64,000 nt of DNA from Linanthus parryae (GCA_023055425.1 JALGPY010000003.1:51755891-51819890), one strand, 5' to 3'. Positions 11,618 to 24,241 are shown, counted from the stretch's first letter. The notes: generated from the letters alone by a model not told the origin. Numbers and translations: made by a program.

Positions 11618-12900
11618 AATATGCTCACGAACTGTACATATATTACGATAATAGCGGTTTAAGCAGATCTTGCATGGTCAATAAATGTATTCCCCCCCCC
11701 CCTCTTATTGTGAGCGAACGCAAAATTCATAAACTCTTCACATCCTATCATATATGAAAGAGATAATATTTTTTCCAGTTCTATCCAGCTCTTGTCCATC
11801 CTTGCATTGATATGCAGGTATGTATATATATATATACATAGGGTTAGGTGTGCCTCCATTAATTAAAATTCATGTGTCTTCCCCTGGTGATTTGCTCGTA
11901 TTCATTATATACATCATAAGTCCAAACAATATTGGTTTAATTTATTCATATTATATACCCATTCAGAACATGATGACATTAACAGAGATAGCCAAAAGCT
12001 TTACATGGACCTAAATTGATCTTCTGCTATTATTATTTTTCTCTTCAAATGTTGAAAGGACATACACAGTATGATTAAAAAATCACAAATTCTCTTTCAG
12101 AGAATGAGAAAAAAAGGTAAAGTTACACGCTTTATTGTTTTCCGCAAATTGTTAGAGTTGAATAGATGAAGCCTTCTCATACAATCTTTTCATAAACTTA
12201 AACCAAGAAATCATCACATGTAACATAATAAAATGAATGAAAAATATCAAAATTTCTTTTCTCAATAGTGAATCTGATACTTAATCAGCACAGCCTTGTA
12301 ATAGTTACTGTATACTATTGGTGTCATCCATCAAATTAAATAGAATAACAGATCATATATTTAACTTCATCTCTGAAGGAGTACTAAAACGAGAAATCCA
12401 TAAATAAAATCTGAAGCAGATCATATAATTACATGAAGAACTTTTGCGTGAGATCTTGAACAACAACTAAAGCACTAGAACTTCTGGTTGGTGGCTCTGA
12501 AACCGGGACCTGAACAGAAATCCAAGATTACGAACCCTACTCAGTACGAAATCCAAGATTTGCGAACAAGAAGAAGGAACTTCGCTTTCGCGAAGAAGAA
12601 GGCAACTCAATACCCAGCGCGCACAGCGGGCACATAAATCCCAGATGAACCGAAGGAGAGGAAGAAGACTAATGGAGGAGAAGAACATACGTGCGCGCAC
12701 AGGAATTGCCAGTGAAATTCGATTTCCTAATTGCGGGAGTCAGAGGATTTTGGGGTTCCTTTGCCAATTTCAATTGCCAACTTCAATTTGGCGCTCATAT
12801 TTCATGGAATCGCGAGATTCGGAAGATTTTGGGGATCTTCTGTTCTTGAAGTGGGGGGAATGCAGAGAATGAGGGGGGGTCGTGCTTCTAATTAAGTGAA
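11618..12900 (-). other. CACTA 5' region without clear coding
   Basis: Stretch upstream of the TNP2 gene. It holds a C10 run near 11690, a short (TA)n at 11821-11834, an AT-rich middle, and a G/A-rich block at about 12640-12870 that may be the first exon or leader. I see no family-matching protein. The open frames here look accidental. Confidence 0.5.
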
Positions 12901-13146
12901 AATAATAATTAAAAAAACACTAAATTACCAAATAATCGGTTGTTTGTGATAAACCGCCTTTTAAATGGAAACTAAAAAGACGGAAAACAAATATCCGCCA
13001 AAACATTTATGGTTTTTCATAAGAAACTGTCGTTTGTTTTTTAATTAACGGCGAAAAACCCAAACCGCCGTAACCGAAACCATAAACGCCGGTTTTATAA
13101 GCCGTCGTTCCGCAAACTGTCGTATTTGGACCTAATTATAGTAGTG
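12901..13146 (-). repeat. CACTA subterminal repeats and terminal inverted repeat
   Basis: Repeated short motifs in both orientations (ATCGGTTGTTTGT, AAACCGCC, AACTGTCGT, CGCCGGTTTTAT, GCCGTCGTTCC) lead into the terminus ATAATTAGG...TAGTG, which reversed reads CACTACTATAATTAGG. The following TGT at 13147-13149 could be the 3-bp target duplication; the partner cannot be seen because the other end is missing. Confidence 0.82.
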
Positions 13147-13329
13147 TGTGTAGATAGTACAAAATATAGTTGTAGTCTGCAACCACGTGGACCTATCAGC
13201 AACACGTAGTTCTCTCACCTATTGTGCTTCATGTGCACTAGATCATGCCATGTCAGCATTATGAGGACCATCATACATGGTCCCTTTGTAGATCACAGCT
13301 AGCACAAGAACTATGGATAAAGTGGCTTG
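13147..13329. other. Short unassigned spacer between CACTA and A2
   Basis: 183 bases with no reading frame, repeat or recognised family. It may be the original host DNA between the two insertions, or part of an older element. Confidence 0.4.
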
Positions 13330-14868
13330 TGTAGGTTTTTGATCATGGATACGCAGCGGAAGAGAGAATTATCCATTCAAGACCCTCCAAGTATCACATG
13401 AAGAGAATCATAAGGATGGTAAGGGAAAAAACAAGTAACACACCTTAGAGGTCTCCTGTGATAACTTGTCACGTGAATTGTGTCACGTATCTACGGTTGA
13501 TCCACGCCTAGAGGTGAGATCTAGATCCTCCAACTCCTTGTTCTAGCTAGGAAGAATGGAAGAGGATGAAGGAATCATGCAACCAATTACCAAGGAAGAG
13601 GGTTTGGATCCTCTTGGTGGCCGACGGGTAGAGGGGCAGCATAAGGGGGTCCGGCCTCCTTATGTTGCTTTCTCTCTCCTTGCTTTATTCTCTCCTACTC
13701 CAAGTATGTATATGTGTGTAGAAAAAATAAGCTAGGAGTGTTATTTATATAGTCCAACAAATCGTTGTCCTACTACCCTCGCTCCTAATCCTACTCAAAT
13801 AAGGATTAGTCCCTTTTGCAAACTAGTCCTAATCATGTCCATACATGGATTAGTTCTCTTTTCAAATTAATCCTCATCATGTCTCTTCATGAATTAGTCC
13901 ACCTTGGAAAAGCTTAATCATGTATATACATGGATTAGTCCAACTTGCATATTAGTCCTACTAAGTTAGCAAGTTGTTACGATTTGATCCTTCTAATTAA
14001 TTAATCATGTTAATTAATTAATTCCCAAGTCTAGTTCACCCCTATATGGCGTGTGACCTCATAGATTCAATTTAGTTGGTAGTAATCATTTACTAATATG
14101 GAGCGGCCTCTAGCAACACATCCATTCTAGCTAACAAATAGAATAGTCATCATGACAAACCTTGAGAAAGTAATTGTCTCACCCCTTTGTCCCCATATCC
14201 GGATTGGACACGAGACATACAAGTCACACTCGTATATCCAATCCATAGTTTCTCGATCATGGGAATAGCCCTATTCGTGCAAATAACATCAATATCCTAT
14301 ATTGATCTATTTGAGTCTGGCCAGACATTCTATAAGCACTATCCCTCGAGTGGCCTAGGATATCTGCTCCCGTTATGTGGGAGGGACAAATTCTATCTAC
14401 GTCTACTACGATCTCTAAGCATTCTTCTTATTGTATCCGGTACGCATCTCTCTAGCTACCCAGTCACGGTGTAGCGTTTGATGCTACAAAACACAATAAT
14501 TCACAACTAGACAATCTAGTGACTTCAAGTCTAAGGATGACAGTACCGTTACACCGCGAGAAGCACTTGTGACTTTACATAAATTGTATGTAGCCTTCTC
14601 GGAGATGGTTCAATCCAATATGCCATTACTCCTAATGCATACCCATGTGTTGAATCATGATATCTCCATATCAATCCAACCCCATACTAGTCTATAGTTG
14701 ATTGTCCAGTTAATCAATATAATTGACTAGGGATATTTTAAGAATATAACATTTATATTCTAAGGACTTCAATCATGTTATCATATCTCCATACCGATAA
14801 CATAATGAATCGCAAAATCCATTTATTTGTCGCAATTATATGATTGCCTCTAGGGCACAATTCTAACA
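13330..14868 (-). repeat. 3' LTR of A2
   Basis: 1539 bases. On the minus strand it starts TGTTAGAATTGTGCCCTAGAGGC and ends AAAACCTACA. It includes a TATATAAA box at 13744-13751 (reversed) and the CCGTCGGCC island near 13615. It is homologous to 30233-31781 in the same orientation. Confidence 0.9.
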
Positions 14869-14879
14869 GTCTCCCACTT
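14869..14879 (-). promoter_or_regulatory. Polypurine tract of A2
   Basis: Reversed AAGTGGGAGAC adjoins the 3' LTR, identical in position and nearly identical in sequence to A1 and A3. Confidence 0.75.
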
Positions 14880-14889
14880 GCACTAGAGT

Positions 14890-17755
14890 CAATCTCCTGC
14901 ATCATATGCCTACTGATCTAGCGCGGGCCTCCACTCTTACACTGAGTAGGGACATGGTAGCCAAGACATCCGTTGGTACCTTGCAAATATTCACATATAT
15001 TCTATCAACAATTTGATTGAGATTGAATATTCTAAGTAAGTGCATCTCATGCAGTAATTTACTCAGTCCTCTATGTTACAGTTAGTGACTGAGTCTTGCA
15101 TGGAACCTTTCCAGCTCACAGTCCCTCCCACTAGGGCAAAAACATAAAACTTAACTTTAATCTGAAATATTCTTTGTCGGATTGGAAGTTCGCATCACTT
15201 TAACTCCTTACAGTAAAATCTTCCTATCCTTCAAATATCAAGAATTCTTCCTTTCGTTCTTCTCAAGTACTTAAGGGTAATCTTGATAATTATCCAGTGA
15301 CTATCACCCGAATTTGACTGGTATCTTTGTGTCATGCTATATGACATATCTAGCCTAGTACATAGCATGGCGTATCTCATGAATCTCATTCATACGGTCC
15401 TTTTCCTAATTTAATTGGAAAGATAATTACTCTTCCAAAGACTAATTACATGTTACATAGGTAAGAATCCATATTCTTTTGATGTTGAACTATTTCAACA
15501 CCTTTATCATTTTATGTACTATGACTTAAGCTACACAACCATCTTGATCTATCTCCATAGATCCTCATGGGTTTCTTTGCCTAAGTCTATCATTGAAGAT
15601 TAATTACCTAGTCAATCTACGTAAGATTGCCAATTAGGGACTTTATTCTTAATGATTAGTATGTCTCCACATACAAGACCAGAAACATAACTGTGCTCCC
15701 ACTAACCTTCTTGTAGACACAAGTCTCATCTTCAATTTTTATGGAACCAAACTCCTTTGATTGCGTCATCAATTTGAAGAATCCAACTCCAATAAGCTTG
15801 ATTCAATCTATAGACAGATTGCTACAAGCATGATACGAATGTATTTAAGCATCACAACTGTGAAAAGATTTCGTCATAGTCTATACTATGAACTCATATG
15901 AAACACTTTTCCAAACAATTGTCTCTTAAAAGTAATCATATTACCATCATGTTGGTTTCATCATAACCCACTTGAACCTTTCAGGTGGTTCCACCAAACT
16001 CCATACTTTGTTGGTATACATGGATTCCATTTTGTATCCCATGGCTCCTAGCCATTTCTGAGAGTATGGCCCACATGTGGCCATCTCATAGGTTGTAGGC
16101 TCATCTTGATGAGAAATATATCACGGGTTATGAGAAATCCTTATTTCTCTAGTCCCTTGACATATCCTACATGACCTATGTGGGCTTGTGTTTAGGTTGC
16201 CCCACAACACCTTGTGATCCTGCACATGTTCCATTAAAAGGATTAATGTTCTATTGTGGTTCTTGAACTCCTTCAAGTTCTACTGTCCTCCCACTGTTTC
16301 TATGAGAGACAATCTCTATCTAGAAGCACTGTGGTTCGAGCAGCAAACAAATTTGTTCTCGATTGGATTGTAGAAATAATATAATTTTCAGGATATCCCA
16401 CAAAACATTTATCCGACTTGGGTCCAAGTTTATCTGTAAACACATTTACATAAACTTCATAACCCAAATCCTTTATGAACGACTTACTAGGACACTTCCT
16501 AGTCCATATCTCATATGATGTTTTTCATAATTGATTTAGATGGAACAAGGTTAAGGGAAAAAATTGCTGTAATTAGAACATAGCCCCTAAAAGTAAACTG
16601 GAATTTTTGTTTGACACATCATGGACTGAACCGTGCCCAAAAAGGTCCGAACTCTTCTCTTATACACGCCAAACCTATGTGGCGTGCTAGGTGCATTGAG
16701 TTTGGATCATAACCAACACTCCCATAGATGCTTGTCAAACTCTTGGCTCAAGTACTCTCATCTTCGATCCAATCGTAGAGCCCTAATACTTTTGCCTAGC
16801 AGGTTCTCTACTTCATTCCTGAATTCCTTGAAAAATTCAAAGGATTATGATTTGTTTCTTCATAAGATACACAAATTCATATTTCTCTGATCCCATCATT
16901 AAATATGATGAAGTACTAAAAATCATCTTTAGCATTTGTGCTTAGCGTTCTTCATACATCAATATGTATGATTCCCAAAAGATCATATCTTTGCCTCATA
17001 AATAAGTCTTACATGTCTCATATGATTCAATAATCAAATGAGTTCCAAAAATCCATCATCATGGAGTTCTAGATATTTATCTCTTATTTATGAGGCCTAA
17101 ACGATAATGCTAAAGATAAGTGAGGTTCATATCATTACATGCAAACCTCTTGGTATTAATTTCATAGATTAAATTACCATGATTAAGGATATATAATCCA
17201 TTGTGACAAAATTGCATTGCAATAATGCATATCAGAATAAATAGAACAACATTTTTCCTTTATTATGATAGGGAGCTTTCTTGTCCAAACAAGAAACTAT
17301 GATAATGATCCTTCTCATAGCAGGACATAATCACTTTTGTCTAGTTCATGAATAATTTCATAAAGGTGGAAATAATTCCCTACGGCTAATTTAGCAACCC
17401 CTTGCTTCATTTCCCCACGTGTAGGTTTATTTCATCCTTATCCAATTGTCTTCATCTCTTGAGATCCTCCACACTTCTATAAATGTGAGATCCTCATCTA
17501 GTATCATATACTCATGATGATGAAATAGACACATTGATTTCTATAACAAAAAATACCTAAATCGGAATTTATAATTTCTTTAATACTTACTTCCAGGTAC
17601 TTTGGGTAGTCTCTCTTCCTTTACACTACCTATGGGACTTTAAGGCAAATTGGTTTTAGCAACAAGCTTGCATTATACCCATGGGGTCGGAACAAACCTT
17701 TGCCCTTACCCATGCTATTAACCATTAATAGTTTTGTATATGCCCTTTAGGAGTG
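14890..17755 (-). pseudogene. A2 pol remnant (integrase to RNase H)
   Basis: Reading down from 17755 on the minus strand, segments match A1 and A3: the integrase core near 16900-16640, the VFVGYPKET-like block near 16400, the MESMYTNKVW-type RT entrance near 16020-15990, RT to about 15450 and RNase H to about 14890. Stops and frameshifts are frequent. The first part of the element lies beyond the S1 insertion (28054 upward). It is not functional. Confidence 0.6.
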
Positions 17756-17760
17756 CTTTG
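17756..17760. repeat. Target-site duplication CTTTG, left of S1
   Basis: CTTTG at 17756-17760 is repeated at 28049-28053 on the other side of S1. The uninterrupted site in A1 (reversed, near 1800) reads GAGTGCTTTGTATAGCG, confirming both the duplication and the insertion point. Confidence 0.92.
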
Positions 17761-19018
17761 TGAAAGTGTGAGTATGTAGATGTTAATGCAGCTAAGATAC
17801 TCTAGAAAGGGGGTTGAATAGAGTATGACAAATTTTTGCAAAGCTTGCTAGGAAGATGAAAACTTGTGAAAACAATGAAGTTCAAGGCCTTGAAAACTAG
17901 TTCAAGTCCTTAGAGAAGATGCAGACAGTTTAAAGCAAGTATGCCTTTCGCAATGCCTTAAAAAACAGGTTCAAACCCTTGAAAAACAGACAATTGTGTG
18001 AGCTGCAAAAAATCTGAAAAATAATGAACTATAAATGCAAGTAACTTCTGTACCTCGGGGATTAGATCCCTGCAGGATTTTCAACTCAATTCTTATTAAT
18101 CAAAAGCTAAGCTCTAAAAGTCAAGCCCAGAGAGTTCCCTTACTCTGTTACAGCTTGTGGTTTTCCCTAACCTGTCTAGTACCTTCTCTAGCTAACTGAT
18201 TAACTAAGAATTATCTATTGTTCACCTTGAAAAATCCTTGAGAATAGATGTAGAGATAATGCAGAAATGATCTACCAATACAGCTCAAAACAGAAGTACT
18301 CTTAGAATAGAAAACTGCATTGAAGAATGCAGTGAACTTCTGTGGAATGGATTGAGAGTTTGATGTTCTTATTTGGTGCTTAATCAATCCAGAAACTTGT
18401 CTCTTGCTTTGGACCTTTGAGTCTTGTATTTTTTGCTTCAAAGTGAGCTCTATTTATACTGTTTGAAGCTCTGCAAATCTTCCCAGATTTTCAGCAACAA
18501 CTTCCTATTTTGTAGGCAACAGCTTTGACTCCCGTTAACACCTTTCTCCAATGGATAGGTTATCACAATCTTCAGATATATTGTTTTGATCTCGTCTATA
18601 AACACTCGAAGAAGCTTTCATAAGTCTCTGATTGATCACAGGATCAAAATGTCCAACTATTTCCAAAATTGCAGAAATTCAGTTTAGGAAATAATCCTAC
18701 AAATATTAGAAACAAAATTTCCTGCAATAACAAAGTCAAACAGATGATATTCTATGATCAAAAGATGTTAGAATAATTTGTCTTTCATCATCTAATAACA
18801 TTGAATCAAACATATGAAATATAGAAAGGGAATTAACTCAGAGAGTTTGCAGAAAACTCCTCCTGAGAGTGTTCACATAGGTTAAGCAGTTTCAAGGCTT
18901 TGAATCCAGTTTCAAGGAGCTATTTTCAAGCCTCTGAAACTGATTCAAGGCTTTGAAAGCTGATTCAAGGCCTTGAAATAGCTGAGCTATTCCAAGCCTT
19001 GCACAACCTGATCTTAAA
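17761..19018 (-). repeat. 3' LTR of S1
   Basis: On the plus strand it runs from TGAAAGTGTGAG to GATCTTAAA. It is homologous over its length with 26770-28048. It contains several CAAGGCCTTGAA or CAAGGCTTTGAA units (17881, 18890, 18954, 18965) and a TATAAATA box (reversed, 18451-18458). Confidence 0.9.
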
Positions 19019-19033
19019 ATCTCCCCCTTGATG
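19019..19033 (-). promoter_or_regulatory. Polypurine tract next to S1 3' LTR
   Basis: On the minus strand CATCAAGGGGGAGAT adjoins the LTR. It is the second such tract in S1; the first is at 21510-21521, right after RNase H. Confidence 0.8.
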
Positions 19034-19329
19034 AAAGACAAAACCAAATTCTGTTTGATCCTTAGTCTCTTCAAAATAAACTAATTAGTTCCCAAATTTA
19101 TACTAGCACAGTAATTCCAAAAAGATCCAACTTATTCATAATACCAACAGAAACTTAAGCAGCTCAGCAAATAAACCTAGAAATAAAAACTACTAAATCA
19201 TATAATTTTCTCCCCCTTTTTGACTTTCCTCAAAAAGATGGAAGATGTTGGATCAATTGTCTGGAAAATTTTGAAAACTTAAAGAAAACATTTGAAGAAG
19301 AGAGAATGGAGAAGAAAGAGTAGGAAAGA

Positions 19330-21062
19330 TTAAAGGGAGGGATCTTCATCTTTATCTTGATATCCTTCCTCTTTCTCATTATCTTCTTCATCAGTCTTGT
19401 CCTGCACTTCCTGATCCTCTTTATTGTCACCAGCAACAGTTACTTCTTCGGTCTTGTCATTTGCAGTAGCCTTTGGAGATTTATTTTTCTTCTTCAAGGT
19501 AATCAACATATCATCTAAGTCAGGGCTGTTGACTTCATCTTCTTCCTGTGAGGCCTGTTCTGCTACCTGCTTTCCCTTATCTGAAACTGGAGCAACCTCT
19601 TCCTGGTCTGAATGCTCACTAGGAAAATCCTTGTCAGAGTCTCATTTCTTTGTACCTTCAACATCCTCAGTAACATCAAGAAAAGTCATGCTTCTGAATA
19701 TGCTTCCCACCATGTACTTGACTTGCCCAATTTCACTTTCCAGTCCATAAACAGTTGTTTTGATATCCTCCATGTCCAACTCCAAACCATCAAGTCTCTG
19801 ATTGTCTGTTGGCTGAGAAGTCTAACTTGAAGTTGGAGTCAAGGTCTTGGGCTTAGGAAACTTATTTTCACCTAGTTCTTCTTCAGTCAAATCTGAGTAA
19901 AGCTTCCATACTTTTTCCTTGGTTTTTACCACTCCAATTTTCTCAAAGGCTTTCTGATTAAGTACTCCAAAACCAGATGTGACTTATTCCTCTCCAGTAG
20001 TTGGAATCTCAAAGTGTTCAAAGAACAAAGTGAGAAAGTTCGCATAGGACAGAGGGTGTATCCTTTTACTGGTAAGGCTAAAGAGCATATGTTCAATCAC
20101 TAGTTTTGGAAGATCAATCTCATAGCCATGCATAACCAGATACATGATGTGCAGCATTCTCTCACTCACCAATTCTCTAGAGTGCTCTCTGGGAAAGGTA
20201 CACCTAACCAGGATGGTATGAAGGACTTTGGCTTCAACATTCAACACTGAATGTGTTAACTGTTTGGCTGAGTTCGAGATGTTTCGGAGAGAGAACTCAT
20301 CTTTGGCTAGCTTCAGGTTCTCTAACTTTGGTGGATGATTGCTAGTGTCATATCTCTTTGGACACCCTAGCACATTGGCAAACTCAGAGTGATACAATTC
20401 AATTACTATCCCAGAAACTTTAGATTTGATCACCAAATGTACATATCGCTTAACTGGGTTCAAATTCAGGTAGAAGAGTCAGGTGAGTCTAGGGTAGGCT
20501 AATTCTCTAGGATTCAGCATAGACCAAAAAGAACTCTTCTTCAACATAGAGATGCACTTAAGTTTCATGTGTTCCACCACATGCTTATTGATCATACTAC
20601 AGAAACCAATAGATCTTGAAGAAAAACCACCTAACCACTGACCTTTAGAGATGTTTGAGACAAACCAAGTCTCGTTTGGGGCTGAGTTCTTTGTTGAGGC
20701 TTGTGAATAGATCTGCAGTGCCTTCTCCAATTGACCTTCTGGTTGTGCTTCTGTCACCTTTCCTTTCCCTTTTTCTGCCTGAGTTGCTTTATTCTTCAGC
20801 TTCCTTGAACTAGTAGGCTCTGTTTCTAGTTGCATTTCTGTAACAGCTTTCTGCTTCTTTTTATTTTCTGAAGAGGAGGTTGTGACCTTCTTCACCTTCT
20901 TCTTGAGTGGAGGAAGATCAGGAACTGCCTCTGCACGAGTTCTGGAGCTAGAGTCCCCACTGACTTATTAAACTTCATCCACTGCTGCTTTTCTTTTCTT
21001 CTCTGAGACAAGTTTCGATCCTCCAGCCATCTTGATTCTGTTGAGGCTCTCCTTGTGCTCAT
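19330..21062 (-). pseudogene. S1 env-like / plant-transposon-protein-like 3' ORF
   Basis: A gene-sized unit of about 577 codons lies between RNase H and the 3' LTR. It begins after AACCCTAATG at 21062. A second ATG opens MAGGSK; the first ATG is out of frame with it here but in frame in S2, so S1 has lost one base. The N-terminal third is Lys/Ser-rich. A middle domain has LGCPKRYDTSNHPP and a segment with FPREHSRELVSERML and MHGYEIDLPKLVIEHML; this pattern recalls the putative plant transposon protein or Sirevirus env-like family. The C-terminal part is acidic, with possible coiled coil. Several stops or frameshifts interrupt it. Its function in the element is unknown. Confidence 0.65.
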
Positions 21063-21516
21063 TAGGGTTCGGGAGAAGAATAGAGAGAAATGGAATGATA
21101 CGGAAAGAAGTAGAAGAGAAGAAGATAAATACTGAAAGAGTTTAAGTTTCAAAAGGAAGCTAGTATCTCTCTGATCTCAAAAGATTTGCAATGATCAGAG
21201 GGATTTCAAATCTTTTCTGCCGTTGAAAAAAAAATATTCTAATAATATTTTTGGCTAAAAAAAAAATTTGAAAAGGGTAGGGACTATATTAGGTAAATAT
21301 CTACAGAGATATCACCCAACACAGAATGATCCAAGATTATTGACTATCAGTGTAGCAAATTTATTTTCAAGGCTTTGAAAAGGCTTTCAAGGTCTTGAAA
21401 AATTGTAACACTGCAACAGATAAAGATCAAGGCTTTGAATTGATTGCCAAGGCTTTGAAAATCAGTTCAAGACTTTGAAAACACATACAACTCACCTTGC
21501 TTACCTGATGCTCCCC
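21063..21516 (-). promoter_or_regulatory. S1 post-pol spacer with first polypurine tract and promoter-like leader
   Basis: Directly after the RNase H stop is TTTAGGGGGAGC (reversed 21510-21521), then five or more CAAGGCTTTGAA-type units (21360-21485), an AT-rich stretch with A/T runs, a TATTTAT element near 21140 and a pyrimidine-rich leader ending AACCCTAATG. This looks like a small plant promoter plus 5' leader rather than a simple untranslated tail. The S2 equivalent is 53187-53627. Confidence 0.55.
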
Positions 21517-22338
21517 CTAAACCAATGCATCTATATTTAGCATTCCCAATTCCAATATTAGAGCTGAGAACCTTTCATCTGCTAATGGCTTAGTGAAGAT
21601 ATCTGCAATTTGCATGTTAGTAGCAACAAATTCAAGAACAATATAACCTTTCTCAGAATGATCTCTGATGAAACGGTGTCTGACATCAATGTGCTTGGTT
21701 CTTGAGTGTTGCACTGGATTCTTTGTAATTGAAATTGCACTGGTATTATCACACTTGATAGGTATGCTTCTGAAATCAAATCCAAGGTCTCTTAGTTGTT
21801 GAGCAATCCATAGCCCTTGTGAGCAACATGCTCCAGCAGCTATATATGCAGCTTCAGCTGCTGATAGAGCAACTGAATTCTGTTTCTTGGAATGCCAACT
21901 GATCAAGGATGATCCAATAATTTGGCAAGTTCCTGAAGTACTTTTCCTATCAACCTTGTAACCTGCAAAGTCAGCATCCGAAAAACCATGCAAAGAGAAG
22001 TTAGAGTGTCTTGGATACCAAAGCCCTAAGTCTTTGGTACCATTGAGATATCTGAATATTCTCTTCACATCAGTCAAGTGTGATTCTTTTGGATCAGCTT
22101 GAAATCTAGCACACATACACACACTAAACATATTATCTGGTCTGCTTGTTGTGAGATAGATTAATGACCCAATCATACCTCTATACTCTTTTACATTGAC
22201 ACTCTTACCAGATTCATCCTTGTCTAAGGATAGTGTAGAACTCATAGGAGTCTTGGCTTCTTTACATTGAGCCATGCTATATTTGTTTAGTAAGTCTCTT
22301 GTGTACTTGCTTTGATGCAGAAAGATGCCCTTCTTCAA
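21517..22338 (-). CDS. S1 RNase H domain (end of Pol)
   Basis: An open segment of 273 codons covers the RT thumb and RNase H of a copia polyprotein. Landmarks are YRGMIGSLIYLTTSRPD, FSDADFAGYKVDRKSTSG with the first acidic residues, LISWHSKKQNSVALS, IKCDNTSAISITKNP, the HSRTKHIDVRHRFIRDH block and ADIFTKPL near the end. RNase H removes the RNA strand of the RNA-DNA hybrid. The stop is followed within bases by TTTAGGGGGAG. It is not a separate gene: it is the 3' end of a broken polyprotein, and the ATG at 22338 is an accident of the upstream frameshift. Confidence 0.85.
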   Translation of the reverse strand: MKKGIFLHQSKYTRDLLNKYSMAQCKEAKTPMSSTLSLDKDESGKSVNVKEYRGMIGSLIYLTTSRPDNMFSVCMCARFQADPKESHLTDVKRIFRYLNGTKDLGLWYPRHSNFSLHGFSDADFAGYKVDRKSTSGTCQIIGSSLISWHSKKQNSVALSAAEAAYIAAGACCSQGLWIAQQLRDLGFDFRSIPIKCDNTSAISITKNPVQHSRTKHIDVRHRFIRDHSEKGYIVLEFVATNMQIADIFTKPLADERFSALILELGMLNIDALV

Positions 22339-23060
22339 TTTATGTATTTGAGTCTTAGGAAGAAGTTCATCTCTCCCATCATGCTCATTTCAAATTCCCT
22401 GCTCATAAGACTTGATAATTCTCTTCACAATTGATCATTAGTAGCTCCAAACAAGATATCATCAACATATATCTGAACTACAAGTAAATCTTTCTCATGA
22501 GTCTTTATGAAAAGAGTCTTGTCTACTAAACCTCTTTTGAAATCATTTTCAAGCAAAAAACTTTGACAGCCTTTTATACCAAGATCTTGGAGCTTGTTTC
22601 AAACCATAAAAAGCTTTGTCAAGTTTGTAAACATGATATGGAAACTTGTCATTTTCAAAACCAGGTGGTTGTGCAACATAAACTTCTTCTTTTTAAATAG
22701 CCATTCAAGAAAGCGCACTTTATATCCATTTGAAATAGTTTCATGTTCTTGTGAGATGCAAATGCAAGCAAAATTCTAATTGCTTCTAATCTGGCAACTG
22801 AAGCAAAAGTTTCCTCATAATCAATACCTTCTTCTTGATTGTAACCTTGAGCAACTAACCTTTCTTTGTTTCTGATCACATTGCCGCTTTCATCCAACTT
22901 ATTTCTAAATACCCATCTGGTACCAATGATAGACTAGTTTGTAGGTGGAGGAACCAGGTTCCAAACCTTATTCCTTTCAAACTCATTGAGTTCACTTTGC
23001 ATAGCAATGATCCAGTCTGCTTCTTGTAAAGCTTCCTTCATAGTTTTAGGTTCTACAAGA
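22339..23060 (-). pseudogene. S1 reverse transcriptase, frameshifted
   Basis: Conserved RT blocks read in more than one frame: [20 protein letters not shown] and [14 protein letters not shown] (22897-22690), then after a frameshift [22 protein letters not shown] and the catalytic IYVDDILFGATN with YVDDI at 22455-22469. The catalytic Asp pair is therefore intact although the frame is not. A further break precedes the RNase H segment at 22338. It copies element RNA into DNA in the cytoplasmic particle. Confidence 0.8.
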
Positions 23061-24241
23061 GAGATAAAGCATTAAAAGCACATAAGTTCTTCAACTGTGA
23101 TCTAGTTTGTGTACCAGTGGTTGGATCTGAGATGATATTATCAACTGGATGAGATGAGAGATATTTGAATCTCTTTCTTGGAGACCATGGTTCAGGCTCT
23201 CCATAGATCTTCTCTGGTCTTGAAGTAGTGGCTTTGTCACTTGAATCCTTCTGATCATCTTTTTCAAGGCTTTGAGGCTTATTTTCAAGGCCTTGAAATG
23301 TCTTCTATTTTCTTCTGAGCCTTTCTTGAATCCAAGCGCATTCTCAGTCTCTTCCTCTGACTCATGCTTGTTCAAATTCAAGTCTGCAAAACTATCACTC
23401 AAATAACCATCATAGCTTTCATCAAAAATAACATGAATGCTCTCTTCAACCAATTTGGTTCTTTTATTGTAAACTCTATAAGCTTTACTATTCATAGAGT
23501 AGCCAAGAAATATACCATCAACACTTCTTGCATTCCAAGATTGTCTTTTCCATTGTTGTGGATAAAACAAGTACATCCAAATGGTCTGAAGTATGAAATG
23601 TTTGGCTTCCTCCCTTTTAATAGTTCATAGGGGGTCTTCTTCAAGATAGGGCTGATCAAGCACCTGTTCAAAATATAGTTTGTTGTATTCACAGCTTGCC
23701 CAATAATGTTTTGGCAGCTTGTTCTCAAGAAGCATTGTTCTTGACATATCTTCAAGAGTCCTGTTCTTTCTTTCAACGACATCATTCTGTTGAGGAGTTC
23801 TTGGAGCAGAAAAGTTGTGAGTAATACCATGCTTATCACAGAATAAATCAAATTCTAACTTATCAAATTCTCTACCATGATCACTTCTGATTGAAGCTAC
23901 AGGTAGGTTTTTCAAGTTTTAAAGTTCTCTGCAAAGCTTTGAAATTCAGAGAGTGCTTCATATTTTTCTTTGAGAAACATAACCCAATTATATCTAGAAA
24001 AATCATCAACAACAACTAGCATGTAACTTTTACCTTTTGGAGTAGGAGTTCTCATAGGACCACAGAGATCCATATGAAGCAGTTCAACAGGTCTAGTTGT
24101 ACTTACAAATTTCTTTGGCTTGAAGGAACTTCTGGTCTGCTTACCTTGAGCAGATGCTTTGCACATTTCATCTTCTTTGAACTTGATGGATGGCAATCCT
24201 CTTACCAAGTCTTTCGAAATCAACTTGTTCAAAGTATGCAA
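23061..24241 (-). pseudogene. S1 integrase core and hinge, frameshifted
   Basis: Core landmarks are ELLHMDLCGPM (first Asp), VVVDDFSRYNWV, then after a 1-base shift near 23915 RSDHGREFDKLEFDLFC (second Asp) and PQQNDVVERKNRTLEDMSR (catalytic Glu). The hinge has WNARSVDGIFLGYS and IHVIFDESYDGYLSD, and it ends with two FKALK/LKALK repeats (23300-23260) encoded by the CAAGGCCTTGAAA palindrome. The HHCC zinc finger reads MCKASAQGKQ, so its last Cys is Ser, in both copies of the local tandem duplication. Integrase would insert the cDNA. Confidence 0.8.

Larger units (their letters stand above)
5564..13146 (-). mobile_element. CACTA (En/Spm) DNA transposon, left end truncated
   Basis: The right terminus, read on the minus strand, begins CACTACTATAATTAGG and is followed by subterminal GC-bearing repeats such as CCGTCG, GCGGTT and ACGGCGG in opposing orientations, as in CACTA elements. 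Inside, on the minus strand, a TNP2-type transposase gene (about 11617 to 8200) is followed by a second gene of the Ptta/En/Spm plant transposase type (8018 to about 5530). The left terminus is absent: sequence passes straight from the second gene's last exon into the end of the A1 LTR at 5563, consistent with A1 having inserted here. Both genes contain stops or frameshifts, so the copy is not autonomous. Confidence 0.88.
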
